Shown piece after piece: positions 7,327-17,214 of a stretch of DNA of 64,000 bases. Location of the stretch: positions 186,001 through 250,000 of the forward strand of contig NZ_KZ319371.1 of assembly GCF_002744715.1 (NCBI RefSeq), written 5' to 3'. Position numbers and translations under genes: made by a program. Every line of letters begins with the position of its first letter. The first letter of the stretch is position 1. This stretch comes from Marinobacter profundi. GTDB taxonomy: Bacteria > Pseudomonadota > Gammaproteobacteria > Pseudomonadales > Oleiphilaceae. Under the pieces are notes generated by a model. That model searched no databases. It saw only the letters and a list, made by a program, of their open reading frames with translations, and was not told where the DNA came from.

Positions 7327-9576
7327 ATGAACAAGCAGTCCGGCATACATTTCATTGGCGAGCGCATGGGGGCACCCACACCGCCAGGCCTTCCGGGTGA
7401 AGTCGTCCGGATCAGGGATACCGTCGTGGCCGGGTTGGGCGATCTGCTCCAGGGTGCGTTCGATGCAGTGGATGATTCGTTGTTCGAGCTTGCCAACAAT
7501 GCCCGCAGCAACAACGAGCAGAACCGCTACTTTGAAGCCATGCGGGAGATCCGCATCAAGCGCAAAGGTGTCGAGAAGCAATTCCAGAGCGCTGTCGTCA
7601 AGCTGTTCAACCAGCCTCCCCGCTCCGGCCAGGAGACCAGCGTCGCTGCGCCAGTCCGGCAACCGACGGCCGACAGCCTCTCACTGGTACAGAACGACGA
7701 ACTGGAAGAACAGGTTGCGCTGAACGCGATGATCAGCAAGGCCCGCGCCCACTTCCAGAGCCCCCTGATACAACTGCAAACCCGCTTCAGCGTTGCCTAC
7801 CCGGGCGAAAGTGAAGACGCTCCGGTCAACCCCATGGCACCGGAACATCTGTGTAATGCTTTCGCCAGCGCCGCCGAAGCTCTCGACATCCAGATCCGGG
7901 AACGGCTGATCGTCCTCAAACAGTTTGACCGCTACGTTGTGTCCAACCTGGGCATGCTACTGGACGAAGCCAACCGCATCCTCATCCAGGCAGGAATCGT
8001 CCCCAACTTCCGTTATCACGGCAAATCGGGCGAACAGGCCCGCCAGAAAGCCGAGACCGTCGGCCTGTCCACTGGCGGCCAGCCCGGAAGCGCGACCGCA
8101 CCCTCCACGGCATCCTCCACAGCACCCACGACGAACTATCGTGGAGACGACGCCTTCTTCGAACAGATCCGCCAGTTGCTGGCGGGCCAGCGCACCCTGT
8201 CGGGAGCACCGGGCCGGGTCGGCGACCCGAATATTCATATCATCGGTGATGCCGAGCTGGTCAATCTGCTCGGGGCCCTGCCACAGTTGCAGGCCAGTGC
8301 GCCAGCGGGCAACCTCAGCGCCGGTGATCCGGTGGTGATCGACCTGCGCGAGGCCGTCGCCAGACTGCTCCGGGAAAACAAAACCAGTGACGGCAAGACA
8401 CCGGCACTGACGGAGGTTGATGAAGACCTCATCAATCTGGTGTCCATGTTGTTCGAGTTCATTCTCGAGGACTACAACCTGTCAGCTCCAATTCAGGTGC
8501 TGATCAGCCGGCTCCAGATCCCGGTACTGAAAGTAGCCATCAAGGACAAATCGTTCTTCAGCAAGGCCAATCACCCGGCCCGGCGTTTGCTGAACTCGCT
8601 CGCCCGCGCCGGCATCGGCTGGAGCGCCAGTGACGAGAAAGCCCGCGACAAGCTCTATGAGCAGATTCACGCCATTGTGCTCCGGATCCTCAACGAATTT
8701 GACGACGATCCCACCCTGTTCGAAACCCTGAGCAACGAGTTCGACCAGTTTCTTGCGCGGGAGAACCGCAAATCCGCTCTTGTGGAGCAGCGTACCCGGG
8801 AGTCCGAACGGGGCCGGATCAAGTCCCAGAAGGCTCAGGAAACCGTCGACCAGCTGCTGCAGCAGAAGCTGTCCCGCCACCGGGTGCCGGATACCGTCCG
8901 CGACATTATCCTGAATGGCTGGAGCCGGGTGATGTTCCTGGCCTACCTTCGCGACGACATCGAGCACCGCTGGACCCAGAGCGTACGGCTGGTGGATGAC
9001 CTGATCTGGTGCCTGCACCCTCACCTTGAAGACGATGAACGGGAGCAGTGGGTCAGGGTCGTGCCGGGGCTGATCAAGGCACTTCGTGCCGGACTCGAGG
9101 AAGTCTCCTACAACTCTGCACGCCTCGACGAAATGATGTCGGAACTTAAACACGAACTGACCGAGGCCTTCCGCAACCATGCCCTGGCAGAAGCCCGTGC
9201 CGATGATCCGACCCGGGCCGAACCCGAGATCGAGGAGCCGTCAGCGATTCAGCTGACTGCGGTTCAGCGGCAGCAGGAACTGGAAGATGCGGCGATCGCC
9301 GAATACATCAATCAGATCGATGCCATCGAGATCGGCGAATGGGTGGAATTCAGCCTGGTCAACGGGGCCAGTTTCCGCTGCAAACTGTCTGCCATCATAG
9401 AGGAGGCCGACTGTTTCGTCTTCGTCAACCGCATGGGGCTGAAGGTGATCGAGAAAACCCGCACCGAACTGGCGCACGAAATGCGCCGCGGCCGCCTGAC
9501 CCTGCTGGAGCAGGGCGCGCTGTTTGACCGGGCAATGGACGCGGTCATGGGGAGCCTGCGAGGCAAGACCGCCTGA
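7327..9576 (+). CDS. DUF1631 family protein
   Basis: The 749-residue soluble, helix-rich, highly charged protein matches the DUF1631 family. It starts with the family-like GEVVRIRDTVVAGLGDLLQGAFD and has DNSLFE-type and FEAMREIRIKRKGVEKQF segments near residues 55-95. A low-complexity Ala/Ser/Thr-Pro linker lies around residues 250-275. The last about 90 residues (IGEWVEFSLVNGASFRCKLS..FVFVNRMGLKVIEK) look like a small beta-barrel of the PilZ type, which would suit cyclic-di-GMP sensing. That last point is inference, and the canonical RxxxR motif is not obvious. The start has GGGAG 7 bases upstream. Confidence 0.85.
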   Translation: MNKQSGIHFIGERMGAPTPPGLPGEVVRIRDTVVAGLGDLLQGAFDAVDDSLFELANNARSNNEQNRYFEAMREIRIKRKGVEKQFQSAVVKLFNQPPRSGQETSVAAPVRQPTADSLSLVQNDELEEQVALNAMISKARAHFQSPLIQLQTRFSVAYPGESEDAPVNPMAPEHLCNAFASAAEALDIQIRERLIVLKQFDRYVVSNLGMLLDEANRILIQAGIVPNFRYHGKSGEQARQKAETVGLSTGGQPGSATAPSTASSTAPTTNYRGDDAFFEQIRQLLAGQRTLSGAPGRVGDPNIHIIGDAELVNLLGALPQLQASAPAGNLSAGDPVVIDLREAVARLLRENKTSDGKTPALTEVDEDLINLVSMLFEFILEDYNLSAPIQVLISRLQIPVLKVAIKDKSFFSKANHPARRLLNSLARAGIGWSASDEKARDKLYEQIHAIVLRILNEFDDDPTLFETLSNEFDQFLARENRKSALVEQRTRESERGRIKSQKAQETVDQLLQQKLSRHRVPDTVRDIILNGWSRVMFLAYLRDDIEHRWTQSVRLVDDLIWCLHPHLEDDEREQWVRVVPGLIKALRAGLEEVSYNSARLDEMMSELKHELTEAFRNHALAEARADDPTRAEPEIEEPSAIQLTAVQRQQELEDAAIAEYINQIDAIEIGEWVEFSLVNGASFRCKLSAIIEEADCFVFVNRMGLKVIEKTRTELAHEMRRGRLTLLEQGALFDRAMDAVMGSLRGKTA

Positions 9577-9663
9577 CCGGCTTACAGGGGCCCGGTTTAT
9601 CTGTCGCCGGGCCGGGGGTGACGCTATCCGACCATTTACCCGCCCGTGCCGGAGCCCGGCCGT

Positions 9664-10416
9664 ATGACCAGCGTTCCGGATAAACACCGGCTAATACTGG
9701 CCATCTCACTGGCCTTGCTTGTCCACACCCTTGTGCTGGTGCTCGCTCCCGAGGTCCGGCAACCTGAGGAGCTGGCGAGTACCACCCTGCGCTTCAGCCT
9801 CGTCCAATCTGCCAGCTTGCCGGCACCGGCGGCCTCAATCACCAACAGTCAGGCACCGGCAATTCCGACACCACCTGCTTCCGCTGATCGCAAACCAGAA
9901 AACAACACTGAGGTATCACCCAATCCGGCGATCGCGAATCCGGCACCAGCAGCCCCGAAATCGCAACAGTCTCGTCCTCCAGAGACTCCGTCACGGCCAC
10001 TGACGCCGCCCTCGCCCGCTCAACAGCAATCCCGGACCCCGGCGGACACGGCCACTCCACACCCGCTCCGGGAACCCGGTGAAGACAGGCTCAACCAACT
10101 GACAACCAGAACAGCGGAACAGGATCCCTACGCCATCCGGCTTGTGCAGCGGATCGCCGAGTTCCAGGCAGGTCATAGCGTGGCGGCGGCCGTCAGCGCG
10201 CTCCCGGAACCGGTAACCGTCACCCTGGATCTGCAACTGTTACCAAGCGGAACCCTGACCCGGGCCACCATCATCGGCTCGTCCGGCCACGACAGCATTG
10301 ATCGTGCTGCTTACCGCACCGCGCTGGCCGCAAGCCCGTACCCGGAGCCGCCGGAAGACGTGAAAGACAGGAAGAGTTTTCAGGTGAAACTGACGTATAC
10401 ACCAGAGCGGCTCTGA
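9664..10416 (+). CDS. TonB-family energy transducer-like protein
   Basis: The 250-residue protein has one N-terminal membrane anchor (LILAISLALLVHTLVLVLA), a long Pro/Thr/Ser/Ala-rich periplasm-spanning linker (about residues 55-145) and a TonB C-terminal fold (VTVTLDLQLLPSGTLTRATIIGSSGHDSID..YPEPPED). TonB proteins pass proton-motive energy to outer-membrane receptors. No exbBD is adjacent, so partners must be elsewhere. The ATG at 9664 has GGAG 9 bases upstream; an in-frame GTG at 9646 has no such site. Confidence 0.8.
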   Translation: MTSVPDKHRLILAISLALLVHTLVLVLAPEVRQPEELASTTLRFSLVQSASLPAPAASITNSQAPAIPTPPASADRKPENNTEVSPNPAIANPAPAAPKSQQSRPPETPSRPLTPPSPAQQQSRTPADTATPHPLREPGEDRLNQLTTRTAEQDPYAIRLVQRIAEFQAGHSVAAAVSALPEPVTVTLDLQLLPSGTLTRATIIGSSGHDSIDRAAYRTALAASPYPEPPEDVKDRKSFQVKLTYTPERL

Positions 10417-10469
10417 GGAGCCTGCAACGACAGGCAGGTGCAGCCCGTTATGGACCGCACTGCCGGCCA

Positions 10470-10492
10470 GCCCTGCCAGAGGGTGGCAGGGC
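10470..10492. terminator. Hairpin between convergent tonB-like gene and grxD
   Basis: GCCCTGCC/GGCAGGGC is a perfect 8-base stem with a 7-base loop between two convergent genes. It lacks a T-tract on either strand, so the terminator role is uncertain. Confidence 0.35.
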
Positions 10493-10500
10493 GTAATGGC

Positions 10501-10827
10501 TCAGGCTTCCTGCTTGTTGGCAGCAGCCTTGACCATGGACGCAAGCTCCCCGCTCTCGGACAGCTCAAGCACGATATCGCAACCACCAACCAGTTCACCG
10601 TTGATGTACAGCTGGGGATAGGTGGGCCAGCTGGAGTAAACCTTCAGCGCATCACGCAGCTCCTGGTTGTCCAGGATATTTACAAAGGCAAAGCGCTCGC
10701 CGCAAGCCATCAGGGCCTGAACGGTCTTGGCAGAGAAACCGCACTGGGGCGCCTGCGGTGTACCCTTCATGTACAGGATAACCGGGTTCTCTTCCAGCTG
10801 GCTCTTGATGGTGTCGTTGATATCCAT
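10501..10827 (-). CDS. grxD: Monothiol glutaredoxin Grx4
   Basis: The 108-residue product has the monothiol active site CGFS (29-32), the KGTP glutathione-binding motif (21-24) and WPTYPQLYINGELVGGCDIV. Grx4-type proteins carry or deliver [2Fe-2S] clusters, often with BolA. It is divergent from argF and has its own promoter. Confidence 0.95.
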   Translation of the reverse strand: MDINDTIKSQLEENPVILYMKGTPQAPQCGFSAKTVQALMACGERFAFVNILDNQELRDALKVYSSWPTYPQLYINGELVGGCDIVLELSESGELASMVKAAANKQEA

Positions 10828-10881
10828 GGACAGTTACCTCTCTTTGGAACGGGGGTTGCCGGCGGGCAACACTTTGCCGCT

Positions 10882-10911
10882 ATTGTACACATCCCGCCCA
10901 CTATGCACCAA
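10882..10911 (-). promoter_or_regulatory. σ70 promoter for grxD
   Basis: On the minus strand, TTGGTG (10911-10906) and TACAAT (10887-10882) are separated by 18 bases, about 55 bases upstream of grxD. Confidence 0.5.
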
Positions 10912-10956
10912 GGGGCGGCCCTTGTCCCAGATCCATCCGCTCCTGCCCGCCCGGCG

Positions 10957-10985
10957 TTGTCATCCCCGGCCCGACCCGCTAGACT
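10957..10985 (+). promoter_or_regulatory. σ70 promoter for argF
   Basis: TTGTCA (10957-10962) and TAGACT (10980-10985) are separated by exactly 17 bases. Transcription would start near 10992, giving a leader of about 137 bases before argF. Confidence 0.6.
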
Positions 10986-10991
10986 TGGCGG

Positions 10992-11128
10992 TCTGCCTGT
11001 CATCAGGCACTCAGATGGCTCCCGCTTGCTGCATCGCCGGTACGGATAATTCCGTAGTCCGGCCTGTTGTCGTTTCGGGTTACCGGCCCCGGGGAATCGT
11101 GTAGGCAATTCAGTAAAAGGCCTTAGAT
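10992..11128 (+). promoter_or_regulatory. Structured 5' leader of argF
   Basis: The leader contains hairpin GCCTG-tcat-CAGGC (about 10996-11009). A longer one has GCCGGTACGG (11036-11045) paired with CCGTA (11052-11056) and CCGGC (11059-11063), with a 2-base bulge. A T-rich patch follows the second hairpin. A 29-codon reading frame (11015-11104) starts after AGG and contains three Arg codons. This could be an attenuation leader. I see no clear ARG-box for ArgR. Confidence 0.3.
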
Positions 11129-12043
11129 ATGGCAGTTAGACACTTTCTCACTCTGAATGACATGTCCACCGCGGAACTGGAGGACCTGCTTGTCCACGCC
11201 AGCAAACTTCGCCAAAGCTGGCACAACGGCGAGATCCGCGACTCCCTGAAAAACCGGGTGCTGGCCATGATCTTCGAGAAATCCTCTACCCGGACCCGGG
11301 TGTCCTTTGAAGCCGGAATGTTCCAGCTCGGCGGCTCGGCCCTGTTCCTGTCCCCCCGGGATACCCAGCTCGGTCGCGGTGAACCCATTGAGGATTCCTC
11401 CATCGTCATTTCCAGCATGGTCGACGCTGTGATGATCCGGACCTTTGCCCATGACATCGTCGAGCGGTTTGCCGCCGCCTCCCGGGTACCGGTGATCAAC
11501 GCACTGACTGATGATTTCCACCCCTGCCAGCTGCTTGCCGACATGCAGACCTACCGCGAACATCGCGGCAGTATCCGCGGCGCCACTGTGGCCTGGATCG
11601 GCGATGGCAACAACATGTGCAACTCCTATATCAATGCGGCGGAAAAATTCGACTTTCACCTCAACGTCGCCTGTCCCGAGGGCTACGAGCCGGATCCCGC
11701 CATTGTTGAAAGACACCGGGACCGGGTATCGGTGATCAGCGACCCCGCCGAAGCCGCCCGTGGCGCCCATCTGCTGGTGACCGATGTCTGGGCCTCCATG
11801 GGCCAGGAAGACGAACAGCAGGCCCGTACGAAGGCCTTCCACAGCTACCAGATCAATCCGCAGCTGATGGCCCTGGCCGACAAGGATGCCCTGTTCATGC
11901 ACTGCCTGCCGGCCCACCGGGGTGAAGAGATTTCCGAGGACATGCTGGATCACGCCAGCTCCGTGGTCTGGGACGAGGCGGAAAACCGGCTCCACGCCCA
12001 GAAGGCGCTGCTTGAATTCCTGATCCTCGGCCAACTGGACTGA
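11129..12043 (+). CDS. argF: Ornithine carbamoyltransferase
   Basis: ArgF makes citrulline from ornithine and carbamoyl phosphate in arginine synthesis. The 304-residue product has the carbamoyl-phosphate motif STRTR (53-57), the HPCQ motif (about 133) and [12 protein letters not shown] (about 255) with the catalytic Cys. Its length is typical of the anabolic enzyme. An ABC ATPase gene follows after six bases. Note that ornithine is also the substrate of the olsB pathway 6 kb away. Confidence 0.96.
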   Translation: MAVRHFLTLNDMSTAELEDLLVHASKLRQSWHNGEIRDSLKNRVLAMIFEKSSTRTRVSFEAGMFQLGGSALFLSPRDTQLGRGEPIEDSSIVISSMVDAVMIRTFAHDIVERFAAASRVPVINALTDDFHPCQLLADMQTYREHRGSIRGATVAWIGDGNNMCNSYINAAEKFDFHLNVACPEGYEPDPAIVERHRDRVSVISDPAEAARGAHLLVTDVWASMGQEDEQQARTKAFHSYQINPQLMALADKDALFMHCLPAHRGEEISEDMLDHASSVVWDEAENRLHAQKALLEFLILGQLD

Positions 12044-12049
12044 ACCGGC

Positions 12050-13120
12050 ATGACTGACAACGCAACACCGAAAACCGACTGGCTTCTCGAGGTGAACAAC
12101 CTGTCCTGTGGCTACGGTGACGGCTCCGTTGTCAAAGACATCAGCTTTGCCCTCAGCCACGGCGACATCGGCTGCCTGCTGGGCCCCAGCGGGTGCGGCA
12201 AAAGCACCATCCTGAGGGCGCTGGCCGGCTTCTTGCCCATTTACGGCGGCGAAATCTGCCTGCAATCCCATACCATCAGCCTGCCGGGACGCACCCTCGC
12301 GCCGGAAAAGCGCAAGATTGGCATGGTATTCCAGGACTACGCGCTGTTCCCCCACATGACCGTGGCGGATAACGTCGGCTTCGGCCTGCGCAACGAACGG
12401 GGCCCGGACAAGCGCACCAAAGTGATGGAACTGCTGAAGCTGGTCCATCTGCAGGACCTCGCCGACAGCTATCCCCACGAATTGTCCGGCGGCCAGCAGC
12501 AACGGGTAGCACTGGCCCGTGCCCTGGCTCCGGAGCCGACCCTGATTCTGCTGGACGAACCCTTCTCCAACCTCGACGCCGACCTGCGCCGGCGGCTGAG
12601 CCTGGATGTGAGAGACATTCTTAAAACCCTTGGCATCAGCGCGATCCTGGTCACCCACGACCAGCAGGAAGCCTTTGCCATGTGCGACCAGGTCGCGGTG
12701 CTGCGGGACGGCGAAATCCAGCAGTGGGATGTTCCCTTCAACCTCTACCACGAACCAGCCAACCGCTTTGTGGCCAGCTTTGTCGGTCAGGGAGGCTTCA
12801 TTCCGGGCACGGTTCTGGGGCCGGACACCATTCAGTCAGAACTGGGGGTCATCCGTGGCAACCGGGCCTACAAGTGGCAGAACGGCACCCTGGTGGATGT
12901 ACTCATCCGCCCGGACGACATCGTCTACGATCCCGAATCAGGGTTGAAGCCGCGAGTGGTGGAGAAAACCTTTGCCGGTACCTCGACTCTCTATCGCTTC
13001 CGTATGTCGGAAGAAACCGAGTTCGAAACCCTGTTCCGCAGCCACCTCGACTTTCACCTCGGCGAAGCGGTACCCATCCGGGTCGAGGCCGACCACCTGA
13101 TCGCCTTCGAGCGCACCTGA
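12050..13120 (+). CDS. ABC transporter ATP-binding protein (FbpC/PotA-like)
   Basis: The 356-residue ATPase has Walker A GPSGCGKST (about 50), Q-loop VFQDYALFPHMTV, signature LSGGQQQRVALARAL, Walker B LILLDEPFSNLD and H-loop VTHDQQEAF. A C-terminal TOBE-type domain (VLIRPDDIVYD onward) is present. It resembles the ferric-iron/polyamine importer class. No permease or binding protein lies nearby, so the substrate is unknown. It probably shares the argF transcript. Confidence 0.88.
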   Translation: MTDNATPKTDWLLEVNNLSCGYGDGSVVKDISFALSHGDIGCLLGPSGCGKSTILRALAGFLPIYGGEICLQSHTISLPGRTLAPEKRKIGMVFQDYALFPHMTVADNVGFGLRNERGPDKRTKVMELLKLVHLQDLADSYPHELSGGQQQRVALARALAPEPTLILLDEPFSNLDADLRRRLSLDVRDILKTLGISAILVTHDQQEAFAMCDQVAVLRDGEIQQWDVPFNLYHEPANRFVASFVGQGGFIPGTVLGPDTIQSELGVIRGNRAYKWQNGTLVDVLIRPDDIVYDPESGLKPRVVEKTFAGTSTLYRFRMSEETEFETLFRSHLDFHLGEAVPIRVEADHLIAFERT

Positions 13121-13130
13121 ACCCGCAGGC

Positions 13131-14615
13131 TCAGTGATTGCAGACGCGCTCTACGGCGTCCAGCCAGCCGGCGTACAGGGACTCCCTTAACGCCGGCTTC
13201 ATCGCCGGGGTAAAGCGGCGCTCACGGGCCCATAATGCGGTAATGTCATCAAGCCCGCCATAGACGCCCACCTGCAGGCCCGCCAGATAGGCCACCCCGA
13301 GTGCTGTAGTTTCGGTGACCTGTGGCCGGTCTACCGGCACGTTGAGAATATCGGCAAGAAACTGCATCAGCCAGTCGTTTACCACCATCCCGCCATCAAC
13401 CCGCAGTGATTCCAGCCGTGCTCCGTCGTTCTGGATGGCGCGGACCAGGTCCTTGGTCTGATAACAGACAGATTGCAGCCCCGCGGTAACGATCTCGGCA
13501 ATCCCGGTATCCCGGGTCAGCCCCATGATGGCGCCCCGGGCATGGGGATCCCAGTGTGGCGCGCCGAGCCCGGTAAACGCCGGCACCAGATAGACCGCGT
13601 TATCCACGCCTACCGCCTCGGCATGGGCGGACGACTCGCTGGCATGAGTGATCAGTCGCAAACCATCCCGCAACCACTGCATCGCCGCGCCGGCCACAAA
13701 GATACTGCCTTCCATCGCGTAACAGGGCTTACCCTCAAGGCGATAGGCCATGGTGGTCAGCAAGCGGTTTTCTGAGCGCACCGCCCGGTCACCGGTGTTG
13801 AGCATCATGAAACAACCGGTACCGTAGGTGCTCTTGGCCATGCCCGGCGTAAAGCAGGCCTGCCCCACCAGCGCGGCGTGCTGGTCACCGGCAATTCCCG
13901 CCACCCGCACCGCGGCACCCAACAACTCCGGTATGACTTCGCCGAAGTCCGCTGCCGAATCCCGCACGTCCGGTAGCAGCGCACGCGGCACGTCGAACAG
14001 CTCCAGCAACTGGTCATCCCAGCACTGCCGGTGGATATTGAACAACGCCGTACGTGAGGCATTCGTCGCATCGGTCAGGTGAGACCGGCCTCCGGTAAGA
14101 TTCCACAGCAGCCAGCTGTCAACCGTACCGAAAGCCAGCTCACCCGCCTCGGCCCGCCGCCGCGCACCTTCCACGTGGTCCAGGATCCAGGCTATCTTGG
14201 TGGCCGAAAAATACGGATCAATCAGCAGCCCGGTCGCTTCCACCACGGTATTTTCATGACCTGCAGCCTTCAGCTGGCTACAAACCTGGGCGGTCCGGCG
14301 ATCCTGCCAGACAATCGCGTGGTGCACCGGCTCGCCGGTCATCCGGTCCCACACCACCGTGGTCTCGCGCTGGTTGGTGATCCCCGCTGCGGCCAGCTGG
14401 CCGGCGTCGATACCCGCTTTGGCGATGGCGTCACGGCAAACCGCCAGGGTGCTCTGCCAGATCTCGATGGCATCGTGCTCGACCCAGCCATCCTGCGGGA
14501 AATACTGGTGGAATTCCTGCTGTGCTACTGCCCGGATAACCCCCTGGCGATCAAACACAATGGCCCGGGAACTGGTGGTTCCCTGGTCGATAGCAAGCAA
14601 ATACGTGGTAGGCAT
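13131..14615 (-). CDS. glpK: Glycerol kinase
   Basis: GlpK phosphorylates glycerol to glycerol-3-phosphate, the backbone of phospholipids. The 494-residue FGGY-family enzyme opens [17 protein letters not shown] and contains [13 protein letters not shown], the FGGY segments [14 protein letters not shown] and [15 protein letters not shown], and [18 protein letters not shown]. No glpF or glpD is next to it. The ATG at 14615 is preceded by CAGGGACC. Confidence 0.96.
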   Translation of the reverse strand: MPTTYLLAIDQGTTSSRAIVFDRQGVIRAVAQQEFHQYFPQDGWVEHDAIEIWQSTLAVCRDAIAKAGIDAGQLAAAGITNQRETTVVWDRMTGEPVHHAIVWQDRRTAQVCSQLKAAGHENTVVEATGLLIDPYFSATKIAWILDHVEGARRRAEAGELAFGTVDSWLLWNLTGGRSHLTDATNASRTALFNIHRQCWDDQLLELFDVPRALLPDVRDSAADFGEVIPELLGAAVRVAGIAGDQHAALVGQACFTPGMAKSTYGTGCFMMLNTGDRAVRSENRLLTTMAYRLEGKPCYAMEGSIFVAGAAMQWLRDGLRLITHASESSAHAEAVGVDNAVYLVPAFTGLGAPHWDPHARGAIMGLTRDTGIAEIVTAGLQSVCYQTKDLVRAIQNDGARLESLRVDGGMVVNDWLMQFLADILNVPVDRPQVTETTALGVAYLAGLQVGVYGGLDDITALWARERRFTPAMKPALRESLYAGWLDAVERVCNH

Positions 14616-14671
14616 CAGGCAGGTCCCTGTTGTTGTTCTGCGGGGGTGGATGTCAGGCCTGAAAAAATAGC

Positions 14672-14700
14672 AAAAAAAAGGGCCGGAAAATACCGGCCCT
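14672..14700 (-). terminator. Intrinsic terminator of the two-component operon
   Basis: GGGCCGG/CCGGCCC with a 6-base loop is followed on the minus strand by eight T residues. It ends the kinase transcript before glpK. The 14701-14846 stretch between it and the kinase shows nothing else. Confidence 0.85.
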
Positions 14701-14846
14701 CAAATGACGAATGAAACAAGGAAAGTTCGTAAGAACTACAACCTCAAAAGTCATCCCTTACCCGTGCAGTATCGCCAACCGGAGCCGCCGGTTCAGTAGG
14801 CGTTGTGTGTCGCCTTGTAACACTACGTGAGGTGGTGAGACCTGCG

Positions 14847-16421
14847 TCACATAATTGAATCGTCGAGCTTTTTTCTCGGCCACACCAGGCTGAAGCGGGC
14901 CCCGCCCAGGCGTGGACTACGGCTGACAAACGCCTGGCCGCGATGCCAGAACAGAATACGGCGAACAATGGACAGGCCCAGACCATAGCCACCCGAGGTG
15001 CGGGTACGGCTGTCGTCGAGCCGGGCAAAGGCGGTAAACACTTTTTCCCAGTCCTGCTCCGGCACGCCCGGGCCATCATCTTCGACGTCCACCCGACAGG
15101 TGTCCTCGTCAATGTGGCAATAAACCCGCACGTTGCTGTTGGCATAACGGGCCGCATTGCCGACCAGGTTCTGAATGGCCCGATGGATATACCTCGGCTC
15201 GATGTCCGAGAGCGCCCAGGGTTCAGAATCGGCGGCTATCTCGGCTTCGATGCTCACCTCGGGGCGGATCAGCTGCTGCTCACTGACCACCTGGCGAACA
15301 ATATCCGTTACCGAGGCCTCCTGCAGGTTGAACACCGGCCCTCCCTGCTCCAGCCGGGCATAGGTAAGTATCTCGTCAATCAGCTCATCCAGTTCCTGGA
15401 TGTCTCCATCAATGCCATCAAGCTGTTTTTGCAGGCTGGCCTGGTCCTTACAACTTTCGAGCATCTGGACCCCAAAGCGAATCCTCGCAACGGGCGTACG
15501 CAGCTCATGGGACACGGCGTGGATCATTTCACGCTGCACCCCCACCAGCCGCTGGATGTGTTCTGCCATGCCATTGAACGCATCTGCCAGCCGCGCCACC
15601 AGCGCTCCCTCACCGGCCTCGACCCTTGCCCCCATCTCACCCCTGGCGATTCGCATGGCCACCGACTCGACGGCCCTGAGGTTCTGGTCGACGTCCCGCA
15701 GCAACAGGAACAGCGCAGCCGCAAGGATGCCGCCGGCGACCAGCACCAACATCAGCAGCACCGGCCAGGACCAGCGATTGAACGGCGGTGGCAGATCAAG
15801 GCTGACCAGGGTGCCATCCTGCAACCGGATCAGTGCGCCTCCCGGACCTCCGGGCCCCGCCCGATGGAAGGCAATGCCGCGATCCATGACCCGCTGCAGC
15901 ACCTCCGCGGATGGCAGCCGTGCAGGATCCTCCAGACGCCGGAGGCCGACCCCGAAGTGCTCCGACATCTCGGCCATGGCATCGTCCCGTTGCCCGGGCA
16001 GCACATCGTTAAGGTGCCAGGCCGAAATCAACGCCAGGGCCTCGGCCACATCCCGGTAGGTATCGCGAAAATGGATCTCGAGGATTTCACCGACGTCATT
16101 GCGAACCAGAATTCGCTGGCCGAGACCGGTTGCTTGTGCCACCACCTGGCCATAGGACAGGCGTTCGGCGATGACCGGCGACAATGCCAGTTCGGCACGG
16201 TCGGCTACCCGGAAATCATACAGTGACGCGAGCCAGTGGTACTGCTCGGCGGGCTGCGGAACTGCCGCCAGCCAGCGCATCAGCGGCGCAGGAAAATGCT
16301 CCTGCCAATAATGGCCGCGCACCGAGCTGACCCCCGCGAACAAGCCGGCACACAGCGCCAATACCAGACCCGTCAGGGCAACCAGGCGGACGTACTGCTT
16401 CAGGAAAAACTTCAGGGACAT
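14847..16421 (-). CDS. Two-component sensor histidine kinase (RstB-like)
   Basis: The 524-residue inner-membrane kinase has TM1 (about 13-30), a periplasmic domain of about 180 residues, TM2 (SWPVLLMLVLVAGGILAAAL) and a HAMP domain. The H-box is MIHAVSHELRTPVARIRFG (about 300), followed by N-box NLVGNAARYA and G-boxes DDGPGVPEQDWEKVF and GYGLGLSIV. The signal is unknown. It follows the response-regulator gene by 55 bases in the same operon. Gene order and architecture resemble RstBA. Confidence 0.88.
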   Translation of the reverse strand: MSLKFFLKQYVRLVALTGLVLALCAGLFAGVSSVRGHYWQEHFPAPLMRWLAAVPQPAEQYHWLASLYDFRVADRAELALSPVIAERLSYGQVVAQATGLGQRILVRNDVGEILEIHFRDTYRDVAEALALISAWHLNDVLPGQRDDAMAEMSEHFGVGLRRLEDPARLPSAEVLQRVMDRGIAFHRAGPGGPGGALIRLQDGTLVSLDLPPPFNRWSWPVLLMLVLVAGGILAAALFLLLRDVDQNLRAVESVAMRIARGEMGARVEAGEGALVARLADAFNGMAEHIQRLVGVQREMIHAVSHELRTPVARIRFGVQMLESCKDQASLQKQLDGIDGDIQELDELIDEILTYARLEQGGPVFNLQEASVTDIVRQVVSEQQLIRPEVSIEAEIAADSEPWALSDIEPRYIHRAIQNLVGNAARYANSNVRVYCHIDEDTCRVDVEDDGPGVPEQDWEKVFTAFARLDDSRTRTSGGYGLGLSIVRRILFWHRGQAFVSRSPRLGGARFSLVWPRKKLDDSIM

Positions 16422-16476
16422 GGGGAAACCCTGGCGGTCAACGCCGGCCCCGGAGCCGGCGAAGGTATCAGATTGA

Positions 16477-17214
16477 TCAGGCTTCCTTTACAAACAGGTA
16501 GCCTTTGCTGCGGACGGTCTTGATCCGCTTGGGGTGGACCGGATCATCGCCGATCTTGGGCCTGATCCTCGACACTCGCACATCAATGGAGCGGTCCTGG
16601 CCGTCGTACTCGATGCCCCGCAGGGCGGTGAAAATCTCTTCACGGCTCAACACCCGGCCGGCATTGCTGGCGAGCAGCCAGAGCAGGTCAAACTCGGCAC
16701 TGGTAAGATCAATACTCTGCTCGTCCAGCCAGGCTTCCCGCATGGATCGGTCAACTACCAGGTCATTGAACTGCAGCCGGACAGGCTCATCACCGGACGG
16801 CTGCTCGCCACTGCCCTGACCGGTTTCCGCAACCCGCCGCAGCAGGGCGCGGATGCGTGCCAGCAGGACCCGCGGCTGAACCGGCTTGCCAATATAGTCA
16901 TCGGCGCCCATTTCCAGGCCAAGAACCTGATCAAGGTCGTCGGTCCTTGCGGTCAGCATAATGATCGGACCGGTGTAGAAAGGCCGGACACGGCGACAAA
17001 TAGACAAGCCGTCCTCTCCCGGGAGCATCAGATCCAGCACCACCAGGTCTGGCTGCTCGTTACGGATCCGCTCGACGGCATGACCGCCATGGGTCTCGAG
17101 GGAGACGGTCAGACCATTGTTTTCCAGGTATTCCCTGGTGAGGTCTGCCAGCCGCTCGTCGTCTTCAACGATGAGAATTCGCCAACTTTCGTTCGTCTGT
17201 TCCACGCCGTCCAT
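16477..17214 (-). CDS. OmpR-family response regulator (RstA-like)
   Basis: The 245-residue regulator has a receiver domain with the acidic pocket VEDDE (16-20), phospho-acceptor D61 in LVVLDLMLPGEDG, and Lys in YIGKPVQP. A winged-helix domain follows (LTSAEFDLLWLLASNAGRVLSREEI, then SIDVRVSRIRPKIGDD and KTVRSKGYLF). I chose the ATG at 17214, which gives a compact N-terminus, although no strong ribosome-binding site precedes it. A longer frame to 17343 adds unrelated sequence. Confidence 0.88.
   Translation of the reverse strand: MDGVEQTNESWRILIVEDDERLADLTREYLENNGLTVSLETHGGHAVERIRNEQPDLVVLDLMLPGEDGLSICRRVRPFYTGPIIMLTARTDDLDQVLGLEMGADDYIGKPVQPRVLLARIRALLRRVAETGQGSGEQPSGDEPVRLQFNDLVVDRSMREAWLDEQSIDLTSAEFDLLWLLASNAGRVLSREEIFTALRGIEYDGQDRSIDVRVSRIRPKIGDDPVHPKRIKTVRSKGYLFVKEA

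Noticed and set aside
11123..12751. A 542-codon leftward open frame opposite argF and the ABC ATPase
   Set aside because: It spans two genes with strong motifs on the plus strand, typical of GC-rich antisense frames.
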